In this document: in pieces, positions 45,491-57,590 of the stretch
Layout of the letters: each line of letters starts with the position of its first letter
Numbering within the stretch: the stretch's first letter is position 1
DNA from: Caprella mutica
Taxonomy: Eukaryota; Arthropoda; Malacostraca; Amphipoda; Caprellidae
Reading direction: 5' to 3'
DNA: 64,000 nucleotides
Assembly (NCBI GenBank): GCA_947561585.1
Contig: CANNZV010000429.1
Coordinates: 181,338 to 245,337, forward strand
The notes under the pieces: generated by a model
What the model was told of the DNA's origin: nothing
Seen by the model: the letters and a program-made list of their open reading frames with translations, nothing else
Database searches by the model: none
Made by a program: the position numbers and the translations under genes

Positions 45491-48400
45491 ATGGGTTTTT
45501 CCAAATTCTTTGTTAAAATAGAACCTGACCCTGAGGTGTTTTTCCCTGGACAAGTTGTCAAGGGAAATGTTTACGCATCAGCTTCTTCTCCAATTAGATG
45601 TAGAGGTGAGTGTCTTTATCATCTTTTATATTTATAAATAACTCTTTTGATTTAAACTTATGAAAATACCAATTTTTCAGTTCCCCCTGGGTGCTACATT
45701 AAATTTAAGGGTCTCCTCCACTCTATTTTATTTTTATTTTCATTATAACTAAGGTTACCGATTATAAAACTGCAAACCATTTCAAATTTGGTTTCTATAT
45801 TTCTATTATAATATGCAATTTTAGTTATTCTTTTGATTTGATTTCTACCCTTCAGATTTCAAGCAAAGAAATACATCGAAATATCTCTGAATAATTCAAA
45901 ACCATAATAGAGCTTTTTGACATCCCCAATCCACAATGGATTTTGGACCGTCCAACACTTAATGACTGTTCATAATTCTACTGAAAGGAACACTTTAATA
46001 TGGTGTAGAAGTTTTCGTGTCGCCAGACAGTTGTTCAGTGTTTTCCGTCATTATTATTGATTTATTTAAATTATTGTTCTATAAGTGCACTTATTGATTC
46101 TGACTTGAGTTTCCTTTGCAGTTGTGGATATAAATTGTAGAGGCTATGCTAGAGTTTACGCTGAAAATTATGAAGAAGCCGGAGAAGAGTACTTCAACGA
46201 GGACAAAAAACTGTACAGTAAGTTAGAAAGTACCAAAGTGAGTTTTATCCTAGACCAAACCAGCTTGGATTTTGACTCTGGTTTAGTAAAAGGAGCTGCT
46301 GATCCAAAACATAAGCCTTTATTGAAAACTATTGCTGCTCTGAGTTTTATTCTGTCAGTGATTGGTCCTTAATTTGTAGGATTTCTATACGTGAAAAAAG
46401 TCGGTCATTGTTGTCTATAAAAGCTCATTTTTTGGTACACAAGCGGGCCGTTATAGCAGCTTTACGTGTATTATGATATCAAGTTTTTATTATAGATACT
46501 CTACAAACTCTCGCCTAAATAATTCAATTAGTTGAACTGTTTAGTTTTCAATACCAGATGGTGCCAGTGACACAGTTGAGGCTGGTGATTATGTTTGGTC
46601 ATTTCAATTCACTCTGCCAATGGATATACCTTCGTCCTTTGAAGGACAGTGTGGCTGTGTTCGCTATTGCGTCAAAGCAACTGCTGACATACCATTAGGT
46701 TTGGATGATAAAAACAAAGTTTACATCTCGGTGTCTGATATGGCTGATCTGAACTCTAATTCGAAGGCTAAGGTTGGTACATACTGTTTTGGAATTGAGC
46801 TTTTTTTGAAAATCTAAAATGCAGAAACGACAGTGACAAAAAAAGCAGCTCCGGGCTCATTTTTTTTTCTTGGTGTCTATTTTCCAATACCAAATTTTTC
46901 ATACGAATTCTAGCTAGCTACCTCCATTCTTCTGAATTTGAAACATCCCTCAGAATTACTGTATATTACTTTCTGTACATCCTTCATTTCACCAAGATAT
47001 ATACCTACTTACATGTTATTTTACATATACTGTTCACTGCTTTTTAGGAACCACTCTGCATCAAGAAATCAGACACTACCGGTTTCTGGCGTTGGACCAA
47101 AGGACCTGTACTACTCAACTTCAACTGTCCACGATCAGGCGCAGTGGTTGGAGAAGGATTCAAAATTAGAGGAGAGATTTTCAATGGGGGATCTAAACCA
47201 GTGAAAAGCACCATAATATCTTTGACTCAAGTAAGTTTTTGTCAGTTTAGAGTGATTCATTAATACCTGAACCATTTCCTTTGTTAATAAAATGAAAAAT
47301 AAAACATAGAGTTTTGAAACAAGTATTATTAGAAAGAATACATACATCTAAGAGAATTGTTTGTGTCAATTTTTTAAAATCCTATCTTTTAAATAATAGC
47401 CACGCTTTTCTCGTTAAAGGTACGTTTTGCATGTAGTGATTGTTGCGATTATCGCTCAGCGATAGGAATACATTGAACGAGTGCTCAGCGATAATCGCTC
47501 GTAGTAAAACAGACCCATAGGAATAACAATGAACTAGTTCCCAGCGATTCTCGCTGTGCGACTATCTCTAAGCGATCATCGCAAGAATCGCTACACGCAA
47601 AACGTACCTTAAAGGTGTACGTTTTACATGCGGTGATTTTTGCGATTATCACTAAGTAATTATCGCCCATCAAAACAGCCCATAGGAATAGCATTGAAGT
47701 AGTGCTCAGCTATAATAGCTGAATGATGATCGCTGAACGATGATCTTAACAATCGCTGCATACAAAATGTACCTTAAGGAAGTGTTTGTTGTTCGGTTTG
47801 TATTACGCAGAGGCATTTCTTCTCCGCTTTGAAACGGAGTTATTTATTCAGAACGTACTTTTTTCAGATAAAGCACATTTTCACCTATCAGGTGATAATA
47901 ATATAAGTAGACAAAACCAGTGATGTTTCAGATATTAAAATATTTCTATAAAGTTTCAATATTCATTTGAACTTAAAAAGTCATTACAATTATTTTTGAA
48001 CCCGAATTCCCTGTATTTCTATTGCCTCTCACTGTAAATTTAATCATTTACATGCTGGCAATTTTATATCTAGGATTCAAATGTAAAAGAAATATATTCT
48101 GTATCTGTGATACAGCGCTGCAACTACCTATTCAGGGAATCCGGAAAAAATCCCCCGACGGAAAAATCCCCCCGGAAAACATATTTGTGTTATTTTTCTA
48201 TTGATAGTTGCATATCCCTAGTTTTAGTCCTTGACCATCAGTCTCAAGCTAAATGCATAATAAGAAACATCAAATTTATGAGATGTATTGTCACTGTAGC
48301 TGTAGACTCGTAAGAGTAGGTATAGAAGATAAAGAAGAGGTAATATTTAAATAAGTTAAATTTTGGATATAAAATTATACGAAATTTTGTATATGTTCAT

Positions 48401-51400
48401 TACTTGTTTAGTTAAAATCAATTTATTGCTGCATCGTGTATTCAAGTGGTAATACATATTAACTGAATGACATCGTTTGAATATCTTAGGTGCCTTATTT
48501 GTCTATTGATAGTTATACTATATATGATATATCGCTAGTTTTAATCATCTACCATCACTCTATAGTTCAATAGTTAACTAGTTTCTTTCTACTGTGTATA
48601 TATAATATGTACTATGTTACATGTATGTATGGTAATTAAATGTCACAATCACATAAGGTAAAGTTTACTGTAATTTAATTTTAAATATGTAAATTTTCTA
48701 CGTCAAAGTCTTTTGTAATATAACAATCATTTCAGGAATTTTGCTTAAATCAACTTAGTGCTGATAGCGCTCTTCTGAAGAATCGCAAATATCAAGAATT
48801 TTTTTAGACTTTGCAATGTTGAAGAAAAATATGATGAATATAGTTCATTTATAAGCTATATTAAGGTCATAACATACAATTTAAACTTTCAGTTTTGTTC
48901 AGCCTATTTACAATTTTCATATTTTGTATTATTAGTTAGCTATAGTCTAAAAATTTTATATTTGTTTATTCAAACTGTTGTAATTTGATACTATAAGTAC
49001 ATGCTTTCCTCATTTGTGTTTTTTTTTGGGAAAAAATGAATGAAATATTTATTACATATTCTATTTTTGAATTGAGGATATTCTTTCTTCGTTTAATGAT
49101 CTTTTCCAGGGGGTTTTTTTTTCCGCCGAGGGATTTTTTCGCAGAGGGATTTTTCCTAGTCCCCCTATTCAGAATCTATGACACAGCTCTACAAGAACTA
49201 TTGAATTAGATGTTTCTGTAAGTCATACACACACGAGCAGTTTTTTAACGCAGCGAAAAATTATAGCAGACGCATGGCCAAGGCACAAATAGCTATTTTG
49301 CATATAGGTAGTATATTTAAAAAACCCTAGGCAACAATCTTAATTATAATTACAAAGTTAACTAATCCTACAGACTTGAGATTTAGGTACCTACATGTAA
49401 ACTTTCTAGGTACCTACATGTAAATTTACTTTAAGTAAATTTAATTTCAGATACCTTTACTAGAACTATCATTGTCGGTATATTGGGATTGAATATTAGC
49501 TATAATTTAAAAAGTAATTGCTATAGTTTAGAATAATTTGATAATAATTGTACCTAATTGGTGCGAGTATCGGTTACCAATATGGTAGGTCTCTAGTAAT
49601 TATTATTATTGAAAGATGTGGCGACTGACTGTCCCTATGCGCACTTTTGCGCAAAGGGAATCGCTTTTCCTTGCGTCAAAATTTGTACAGATTTTACCTC
49701 GCGAACATAAGCCACATGTGTTCTCAGTCACTGCCCACATATAATACCAAAGAGTTAAAGGCTATTTTAGAATCGAGCGATAATTGCTGCACGGCAAAAA
49801 AAAATCGCTCGTGTAAGGGTGGCCTTAAAATACTGGTTGACTTGTTGAAAATGATAAGCTTGAGAAGTTTTATTTATCTGCTCCATTTATTATTGTTGCC
49901 GAAGAAAATAATTAGTCATAATCTTTGAGTTTTGAAAAGTTTGTGTTTTTATATGTCTAATTAGTAAAGCCAGCCATACAATAGCATGTGCACCTGACAG
50001 GTACGCATGCATAGGTAGGACTGGCAGGTGCACTTGGCAGGCGCGACTGTTTATGCGTACCTGTCAGGTGGATATCTTAGTGTATGGCCGGCCTAACCAA
50101 TAAATTTTTACAGGAAGTAGAATACCAAGAAATTGAGCGCTGTGAGCACCGATCCAATGAAATATCGAGAATTGAGAGGGGGGCCATAAAGCCTGGAGAA
50201 AGCGAACACTATTGTGACGCACCACTGAAAATTGAGTCCGTACCTCCTAACCTACGCAACTGCACAATAATGAAACTGGAATACAAAATAACGGTAATAA
50301 ATTATCTTCTTTGCATGTAAATAACTCACTTCTGGAATATCTTTTAAAACTGTATTTTTTAATATTTGAAATAAGATGTGAATAAACTTGAAGCTTGTTT
50401 GAAAATAAAAGTAATATAATTATATTGAACAATTTGATTTTAAAAGCCTTATTCAATTATATATTTACGCCATCTAACGACGAAAACGTCAATCATCTTG
50501 CGTGCATTTGTCACTTTTGTTTTCATAACATTTTTCACCAAATATGGAACTACGCCATCTAGCTGTACATCTGATTACCGAGGTAAATATTTCACTTACG
50601 GGCGGGTGAATGTCGAGAAACGTTGGCAAAGTAAAGACAGGATTGGGCATTAACACTTAAGTGCGATTATAACCTTGGCCGATGTAAAGTAAGTGACTCT
50701 TGAACAACTCTGATACGACTGAATCTGTGCGTCGGTTCACACTAGTAACATGCCATAAAAATCGCACACATGTACCATAAACGGAAATTATCACCTTCTC
50801 ATTTTCCCCACATGGCCATATCCCATCCAGTTATTCATTGAACTCAAGGGACATAATCATACGACCATTACGGTGCGGTAGCATTCGCAATCGCTCCAAG
50901 CGCCGGCAACGGTCGTCACGCCATAACGAAAGAAAAACCTCAGGTGTCACGCTGGACCTCAAGGTGCCACGTCAGGTTTTGCTTACTCATATCCATTAGT
51001 GGAGACAGGTTGCCCCCGCAAGCGTCATCATCCAGTTAATTCGTCTTTTCACGCTCAGCTGCCAATCCAGGCGCAGCTGCTACCACCGCAGGGCAGTTAC
51101 GGACGAGGTGTTCCAATTTCTCTCACTTGAAACAACCTGGATGCTTCTGAGTAGCCTTTGCCTTATCAGTTGGTTGCCCACGGCTCCAAGACCGTCCAGT
51201 GCGAGATCTGTCACAAAGACGCACATAGTGCGTCAGTGTTTTACCACCACAGTGGTAGAACTCTAAAATTGTTCCACCACAGTGGAAACAGCTTTCCTAA
51301 TTTTCCACATGTGTCGTACCTGCAACCACAGCGCCGTCCTGTTAAAGTCGTTTAGTAGCGAACCTTTTTTTCGTCACACGCTCACGAACCTATGCAAGAA

Positions 51401-54400
51401 TCTGATTGAACCTGGTAGTGAGCGCATCAGGACGCGTTACAGCCCATCACGATGTTTAGTGAGATTTATCCATTGTCTCTTCCCCCTAGATTATTTGTTT
51501 ACTAGTTTATAAAATAAAGTGTGAAGAAAGTTGCTCTGGGCTTTTAATCAATTTTAAATGAATTGTTCCTCTGATTGTCGAATTCACTTTAACAAATGTG
51601 AATTCTAACTTCAGGTAACAGCAATAACTGGAATGTGCCAAAGTGTTTCTGACAGCGCTATTCTTCACATAGGAACGGTGCCTTTCATGCCCCAGGACAT
51701 GGGAAACAATGTAAGTGAACATTCTTACGTCAAAAAAAGATAGTTTAACAAAAACTATACGATGAATAAATTAAAGATTTATAGGTCCTCTTTAGGGTGA
51801 AAGAAAAAATTAATTTATTACATAATTTTATACATAGAACTAAGGGATAGGATCATTATAAGTCAAATTGCATAGCATTTAATGCTCTTGAAGTCACTAA
51901 TATATTGTGTGCAACAATTGCACGAAACCCTAATATGACACTGAAGAAAAATGCTTTGATTATGAAAATCTTCAAAAGCATATAAGATCAAATATATGCT
52001 ACCAAATTTCATGGAGTTTAAGGTAATTAAAATGATAAGAAACATTAACATCATTGACTAAAACAATAAAAAATGCTTGGATAGGACCTTTTATAACTTT
52101 TAAGCATTCTTCATTATCTTATCTTTTATTATAATACAATTATTATATTCACAAATAAGGAAAGCCTATAAACTTTATTGATACGCTTGAAAAGAGGGTA
52201 TTTGGCAACATGAATGTTTGATATAACATTCTACACAAGATGTTAAAATCGTGATACTTTTATATTAGATAAATGTAGTCATTAAAGGGGCAGTTCTGTC
52301 AAAATCAAACTATCGCCAAATTGGTCCTAAATCGATTTAGTATATTTATTTATGTAACATTAGAATATTCGTTGATTTTAGAAACGTTTATATAAAAAGT
52401 ATATTGTAAATTAGTGGCGCCATCTGTGGACTGCGGTGGACCGACGAACTAATCATTGTAGTAGGTAAACAAAATGATAACCAGTCCCAGACTTGAATCG
52501 GTTATTAACTTATGAAAATGGTGAAAAGAATTTTTGAAATCGAAAACTTTCCTTCGAGTCAATTAGATTCAGTATTGAAAAGAAAAAACCATCTCTTCAT
52601 AAATTACCTGTTAATACTGTTGATAGAAAAATTGTTCACATGTTATCAGCTTTAAAATGTAAGCAAATAGTACAGAGTGGTGACACCATCTGTAGGAGGA
52701 CGCAGGAACTAAATCTATTTTATAAAATATGATATATATCGCTTATTATATTTTTTCTACCGTTTAATTCTACAAGAATGTTTTATTCTTACTAAGTGAT
52801 CGTTCAACATTAATATAATGAAAATAAAAATTGACTGAACTACCCCTTTAACATTTATGATTATATTACTATGTTTTGAATATTATAAGAGAAAATAAAT
52901 ATATACGGTTCTCATCTTTAAATTGGAACATTATTGTGATATTTGGCAACTGTGAGGTAAAGAATGTACGAGCGTTTAAAAACAAAGGGCTTGTATTCGC
53001 AGGTAAAGAAATATGCGCACTTCGATGCCATAGGTAAATTATATATAATATTTTATCATATTTGAATTAAATATAAGATAATTATCATAATTGATACAAT
53101 CTGTGTGATATAAATGTTTCATTAATTATCAGTTATCATAATTACAATTGTTATTCATATAATTATTTGTATACTCGTTTATTGTATAAATAATGTGTTG
53201 GAAATGCTAAATATGCAGTTAAGTATAAATTTATACGAAAATATACAGTATATGTAGTGGAATAACTTTATACAACAATGCTCTTATTTTATTTTCAAGC
53301 CGTCCATTTACCCGATTGTTGTATCCATTGATTGCGAGAATCAAGACTATAATGCTGATAAGAGTCTACCACTTGGCTTTGAAGCGGTATCTGGCAACCT
53401 TGAGCCGCCTCCTAACTTTGTGGTGTTGACTGGCAATTCTGTCCAAAAAGCAGACGCTACTTCAAAGAATCCCTATGGTTTGAAATGTAAGTAAATTAGA
53501 CAAGCAAATTCACAGTTTCTACAATTCTATATATCCACTTCATATTTTCCAACATAGTATATTTGAATTATAAGTTTGTATATTTATGAGAATGTCCTAT
53601 CATTCTCGTACCTTGTATATTTTGTAGTAGTTGTTCAGATATATATTATAGAATCAAATAAATTATAATACAATATAAGGTACACTACTGTTTCTAAATT
53701 TCCGTTTCAAAATTAAGGTCTTTTTGCTGTCATGTAGGATTCATACCGGTAAATAAAATTGAAATACAGCAAGTTGTATGTGTGGTGCCAAAACAAAACT
53801 CTAAAATCGTATTTAAGACAATTGAAGAGAGTAAAATTATAAAAACCGATTACTTATTACCATTATATAACACAGTTACGGATCCATTACAGTTATTCAC
53901 ACTGCTTAACGCCTAATTTTCTATTTTTTGTGTTGTCTTGATGAGGTTTAGTAACAGCTCACAAAGCTGTTAGTACACAAAATATTAAATAGCAACGGCT
54001 TTAGTCAAGGCGGTCTATAATTACAATAGACAGCAATGCTTTAGTTTTATTACCAGAGTTGGAATACATATAATAACAATAATAGTGTCAATCGAGTGAT
54101 AATATATAGCAGTAGCGTAAAAAATGCAACAGATTTGAAGAGAATATTAGAGGATTAGCAGTTTAAATAACTGAATTAATTTATAACATATTTTTTCATT
54201 ATATCAATTAATGAAATTATTTATATTCTTTTTAAAATTACTACATAAAATTCTATTCACCGTTATGAAATCTAGATGACAGCACAAAGACCTTTTGGAA
54301 CTGAAATTTGAGAGAGTAGTTATCTTTCTATAGCATAATAACTTTGCAGTATAGTGTGAGTGAAACAAGAACCCATAACATAATTCCTGTACGTTCCTCA

Positions 54401-54508
54401 GGTGCTCCAAAAGCGGTAGAATGTTACTTCTGTACAAGGTACAGGAGAGAAAGAGTAGACAAGAAATCCACCCCTCCAAAGTACCTCTCATACGACGGCA
54501 TTCTCTAG
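45491..54508 (+). CDS. alpha-arrestin-like protein, gene 4 (392 aa, 8 coding exons)
   Basis: Coding exons are 45491-45605, 46122-46217, 46558-46772, 47048-47230, 50114-50293, 51615-51710, 53300-53486 and 54402-54508 (TAG). They total 1179 bp and are in frame with the array's standard phases. Exon 1 is MGFSKFFVKIEPDPEVFFPG, nearly identical in DNA to gene 5. Exon 3 has LPMDIPSSFEG and a VRYCVKATADIP stretch. Exon 4 retains KGPVLLNFNCPRSGAVVGEG but has lost the Cys cluster seen in the other copies (GFWRW in place of CYWCC). Exon 5 has KPGESEHYCDAPLKIESVPP. Exon 6 has IGTVPF. Exon 8 has CYFC and PPKYLSYDGIL (PPxY). Introns 4 and 5 (2.9 and 1.3 kb) hold MITEs and a gag-like relic. No frame shift or premature stop was found, so it may be functional. 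Confidence 0.85.
47414..47612. mobile_element. TTAA-flanked MITE, first of an abutting pair
   Basis: TTAAAGGTACGTTTTGCATG at the left and (inverted) ACGCAAAACGTACCTTAA at the right. The interior is built on GCGATTATCGC motifs. It shares its right TTAA (47609-47612) with the next element. In gene 4 intron 4. Confidence 0.85.
47609..47777. mobile_element. TTAA-flanked MITE, second of an abutting pair
   Basis: TTAAAGGTGTACGTTTTACA at the left and GCATACAAAATGTACCTTAA at the right. Same family as its neighbour, more diverged. Confidence 0.8.
48136..49163. mobile_element. 1-kb TIR element with possible 9-bp target duplication
   Basis: CCTATTCAG flanks both ends (48127-48135 and 49164-49172). The left terminus CCGGAAAAAATCCCCCGACG is mirrored by the right one (CCGCCGAGGGATTTTTTCGC and GAGGGATTTTTCC). 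The right third is duplicated at 8650-9005. The interior is AT-rich with no transposase frame. In gene 4 intron 4. Confidence 0.7.
49215..49832. mobile_element. putative 0.6-kb element with imperfect TIRs
   Basis: The left zone ACACACGAGCAGTTTTTTAA plus CGCAGC and the inverted right zone (reverse complement CTTACACGAGCGATTTTTTT plus TTGCCGTGCAGC) look like degenerate terminal repeats. The call is weak. Confidence 0.4.
49967..50093. mobile_element. 127-bp MITE next to the gene 4 exon 5 splice acceptor
   Basis: The left end AAAGCCAGCCATACAATAGC and right end CTTAGTGTATGGCCGGCC are inverted counterparts. Inner arms GCACCTGACAGGTACGCATG and ATGCGTACCTGTCAGGTG also pair. It ends 20 bp before exon 5 (50114). 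Confidence 0.75.
51045..51292 (-). pseudogene. gag-like zinc-knuckle relic of a retroelement
   Basis: On the minus strand a single frame from about 51292 down to 51050 shows a C-x2-C start (51290) and further Cys/His pairs. About 30 residues later comes a basic stretch and a CCHC-type knuckle of the form C-F-K-stop-x4-H-x4-C, in which the second Cys codon (TGC) is now TGA (near 51130). This is typical of retroelement gag or ORF1 nucleocapsid regions. The surrounding 50610-51490 is GC-richer than its neighbourhood, consistent with an insertion into gene 4 intron 5. No RT was seen next to it. Confidence 0.6.
51783..52092 (-). mobile_element. diverged, shortened MITE, AAAGGTCCCCTCCA family
   Basis: Starts ATAGGTCCTCTTTAGGGTGA, ends TGCTTGGATAGGACCTTTTA, and shares the ATGATAAGAAACATTA and AAAATCTTCAAAAGCATATA blocks with 41033-41628 in the same orientation. 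About half the length of full copies. Confidence 0.7.
52282..52851. mobile_element. 570-bp TTAA-flanked MITE in gene 4 intron 6
   Basis: Left TTAAAGGGGCAGTTCTGTCA; right TTGACTGAACTACCCCTTTA followed by A. Flanked by TTAA at both ends. No coding frame. Confidence 0.8.
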
Positions 54509-54801
54509 AATTGATATCGTTGTACTTGAATCACATTTCACTGAAACAGAACATATAGAAGTTCCCATTGGCTCAGCAGTGATGATGTCACAATATTTTC
54601 TAGCAAACATTACAATGTTGGACCAACGTCGGTTCTATTCGAAAAGAAACTCTGGTTCAACATTAACATGCCGGTCTCAATGTATTGTGCCAGCACGGGT
54701 CCAACGTTGGGTTATCTCACTGATATGTCCACAAGCCCTGAACAGTGAACAGTCTAACCATTTATAAACGGCATGATTGTTCCGACAATACAGCCAATGC
54801 T

Positions 54802-55407
54802 TAAAGGTCCCCTCCAAGTAAATATTTTTATTGCTTTATACGACGAGGCTAATGTTTCTTATCATTTTGCTGCAAACCGCATCGAATTTGGTAGCATATT
54901 TTTAATTTTATATGCTTTTAAAGATTTTTATAATCAAAACTCTACAAAACCTATTTTACTTCCGACTTACTAATTTAAGAAATTTTCAGCCTGAAGAAAA
55001 AGAATATACACCATTTGTTTTGATTGTCAACTAGGTATTAGGTTTAATAAATCCATTTAATATTCGTATAAAGGTATAAAATTGAATGAACTTATAATAG
55101 AAATGTTTATATACTTTAGGAAACAATTAATATCTAAAATAATTTAAATAAAAGCCGAAAACAAATGGTTTGTTTATAAAATTCAAATTTGTAATCAAAA
55201 CAAAGAGTGTACAATCTACTTCTTGAGCATCAGATTAGTGATTCGCTCAATTGTTGCTTTCAAAGTATTAAAAAACTTTAAAAACAAATTTTATAATATA
55301 TACTGAACCGAATTGTATGCGGTTTGCAGAATAATGATCGTAGACCTTAGTTCTATAATATTATTTTATAAACTCATTTTTTTCCCGGAGCCTGGAGAGG
55401 ACCTTTA
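54802..55407 (+). mobile_element. 606-bp MITE, AAAGGTCCCCTCCA family, copy 3
   Basis: TTAAAGGTCCCCTCCAAGTA at the left and GCCTGGAGAGGACCTTTAAA at the right. TTAA lies at both edges. The best-preserved copy. The same-strand open frame 54773-54973 falls in it and is conserved only as part of the repeat. Confidence 0.9.
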
Positions 55408-56160
55408 AAGCTTGTCAGAAACGACGCATCGGAACGGACACGAAGCATCAGACAAAAATCTAACCCATATATTTGAACGTGCTGACGCCCACCTGCTCGG
55501 ATCGGAAACGAAACGATGCGTCGGATCGGAACGGAAACGACGCGGATATCTTTGAAAGAATATTTTTCTGATAGTTCTGATGCGTCCGAGAGATTGCGCA
55601 TGCGCAGAACGGTGTATGGAGATGGAAGATTGGAATATGTAGTTGTGAACATCCTACTGCGTGATGAATACGTTGATATTTATTCGTAATCAATTAGTTT
55701 CATTCAATTAACTTTAATGATTATAAATCAGATCATTAAAAGTTATTGAAATAAGAATAATAACACTTTATTTACATAAATTTTATTCACTTAAATTTTA
55801 ATTACATGCATTTCTGTTACATACATTTCATTTACATACATTTTATTTGCCTTCATTTGTTTATACATAATTTTTATATACATTTTTAACGTTGCTGATG
55901 TAGGTATACGTGCCGGTGTTATTGGGCCACGTAGTCCGACGTTTTGTTGACACACGGCCAAGATTTGGCAGTTGACTTATAAAAACGTGTTATTAGTGCC
56001 GACAATAATTCACATTTCAATGTCATGCCAGTCTTGATGCATTGGGTCATCGCAAATCTAACATTATGCCAACTCACTGAAGCTCATTAGCCCAGTTCTG
56101 GCAAGTGATTTATAAACAATGCCGGTAATGGCGGGATTCTACCGAGATAACTTTTTGAAT
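55408..56160. other. spacer with a GC-richer patch, no gene seen
   Basis: 55410-55600 is rich in CGGAACGGA, ACGACGC and GATGCGTC motifs, so it is repetitive in itself and probably the remnant of another element. The remainder is AT-rich. Confidence 0.4.
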
Positions 56161-56164
56161 CGTA

Positions 56165-56370
56165 GGCTTAATTAACTATCACCTCTTCATTTCCCTCTTA
56201 GATTATTGTGTTAAGTAGACTCGTAGGCTTCATCTATTATCACCTCTTCATTTTCCTCTTCCATCTGTGAGTTTAGCCACCGGTGCTTATGTTCTTTAAG
56301 TCACATTCCTTGGTAAGTGACTGCATTCACGGAGTAGCTTTTCTGCTTCCATGAGCATGTAGGCAGCTAT
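56165..56370 (+). repeat. dispersed repeat family R1, partial copy E
   Basis: Contains TTAAGTAGACTCGTAGGCTT, TCACCTCTTCATTTTCCTCT and GTGACTGCATTCACGGAGTA blocks as in copies A-C. The 5' part is missing. Confidence 0.75.
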
Positions 56371-57590
56371 AATATAATATATAGCCTTATAATATAGGTA
56401 CTATGTATATGATCATAGGAATATTAAAAATATTGATTTTTATATATTGAATTATACCTACGTAGAAGATGTATTAGAAGGTATTATATATATTTACATG
56501 ACATTTAAAATACTGAATATATTAAATATGTTTATTAATTTTGCTAGTATTTATTTTATATAAAAAAACCTGCATAGTTATTTTAAATTTGTAAGTTAGG
56601 TACATTGTGAATATTAATGATTAAAATTAAATTAAATACACATTGAAAGGTTAATGCAAAGTCCTATTGCAGACTAATTGAATAATAACATGTAACTGTT
56701 GAGTAAATCTTGACACTACAAACTTAATTATGTTATATTATTTATATCAACTAAAAGTGAAAGATGTGATAGAGGAAGAAAAGAGTAGATAAACTGTGTA
56801 ATTAGTATCCATGATACCTGCAGATATCATGGATACCAATTAAAATTATGAATTTGATAATAATTATTCAATACTTTTTCTCAAATGAGCGAAAATATGG
56901 AACCGTCCGATAACTCAGAACATGCCCTAATTTCCATGTTTTAGGTTGTTTTGCACAAGAAAATAATTTCATGTTGTGTGAATCCAATCAGTATGTTAAA
57001 TTAGCTAACTATACTAAATAAAATAGAAATTAAGATAAAATTTCTAAACTATAAATAAAATAAATTTTTTTATTTAAAACCAAATTGTAAAGTATTAATA
57101 AATAATTATTATTTAATATTTTAAACTTTATGTTAATCTTGACATTTGAAAATATAACTATAAAAATATTTGTATAATTAGGTAAATAGCTATGTGAAAG
57201 AGTGTGGACAAAGTATAATAGTAAAATGAATGTTTAAGTGTGAGAAATAAGAATAGTTAGTTAATATATGTTACTTTGTATAAGATATATATGTTTTTAA
57301 TAAACCACCCTTTTATCAATGAATATTTGAAAAATTGTAGAAGAATCAGCTATATCTAAAAATAGAAATGCACAGAACTGACAGAAGCTACATGGTTGAA
57401 ACCGGGCTTCTCAAAAACTGAAACTACTACTATTTATGTTGTGTTTTTTTTTTAGAGTCTTTCAATAAAGATATTTTAATGGAAATTCAGTGCTGATATC
57501 AAAGCAATACTGGGGGACCAATAACCTGTAACCCTGTTTTTGGTGGTAAACTGATGTTGTCATGTTGCATTATTGAGTACCTAATAATCG
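56371..57590. other. AT-rich spacer, no gene seen
   Basis: Very AT-rich. It contains a perfect-looking palindrome at about 56807-56838 (ATCCATGATACCTGCAG and its mirror). No coding sequence was recognised. Confidence 0.4.

Noticed and set aside
46124..46372. 82-codon frame as a stand-alone protein
   Set aside because: It is exon 2 of gene 4 running past its GTAAGT donor into the intron.
54773..54973. 66-codon frame, similar to a minus-strand frame at 41456-41719
   Set aside because: The similarity comes from the shared 600-bp MITE; flanks differ, and there is no evidence of selection on the frame.
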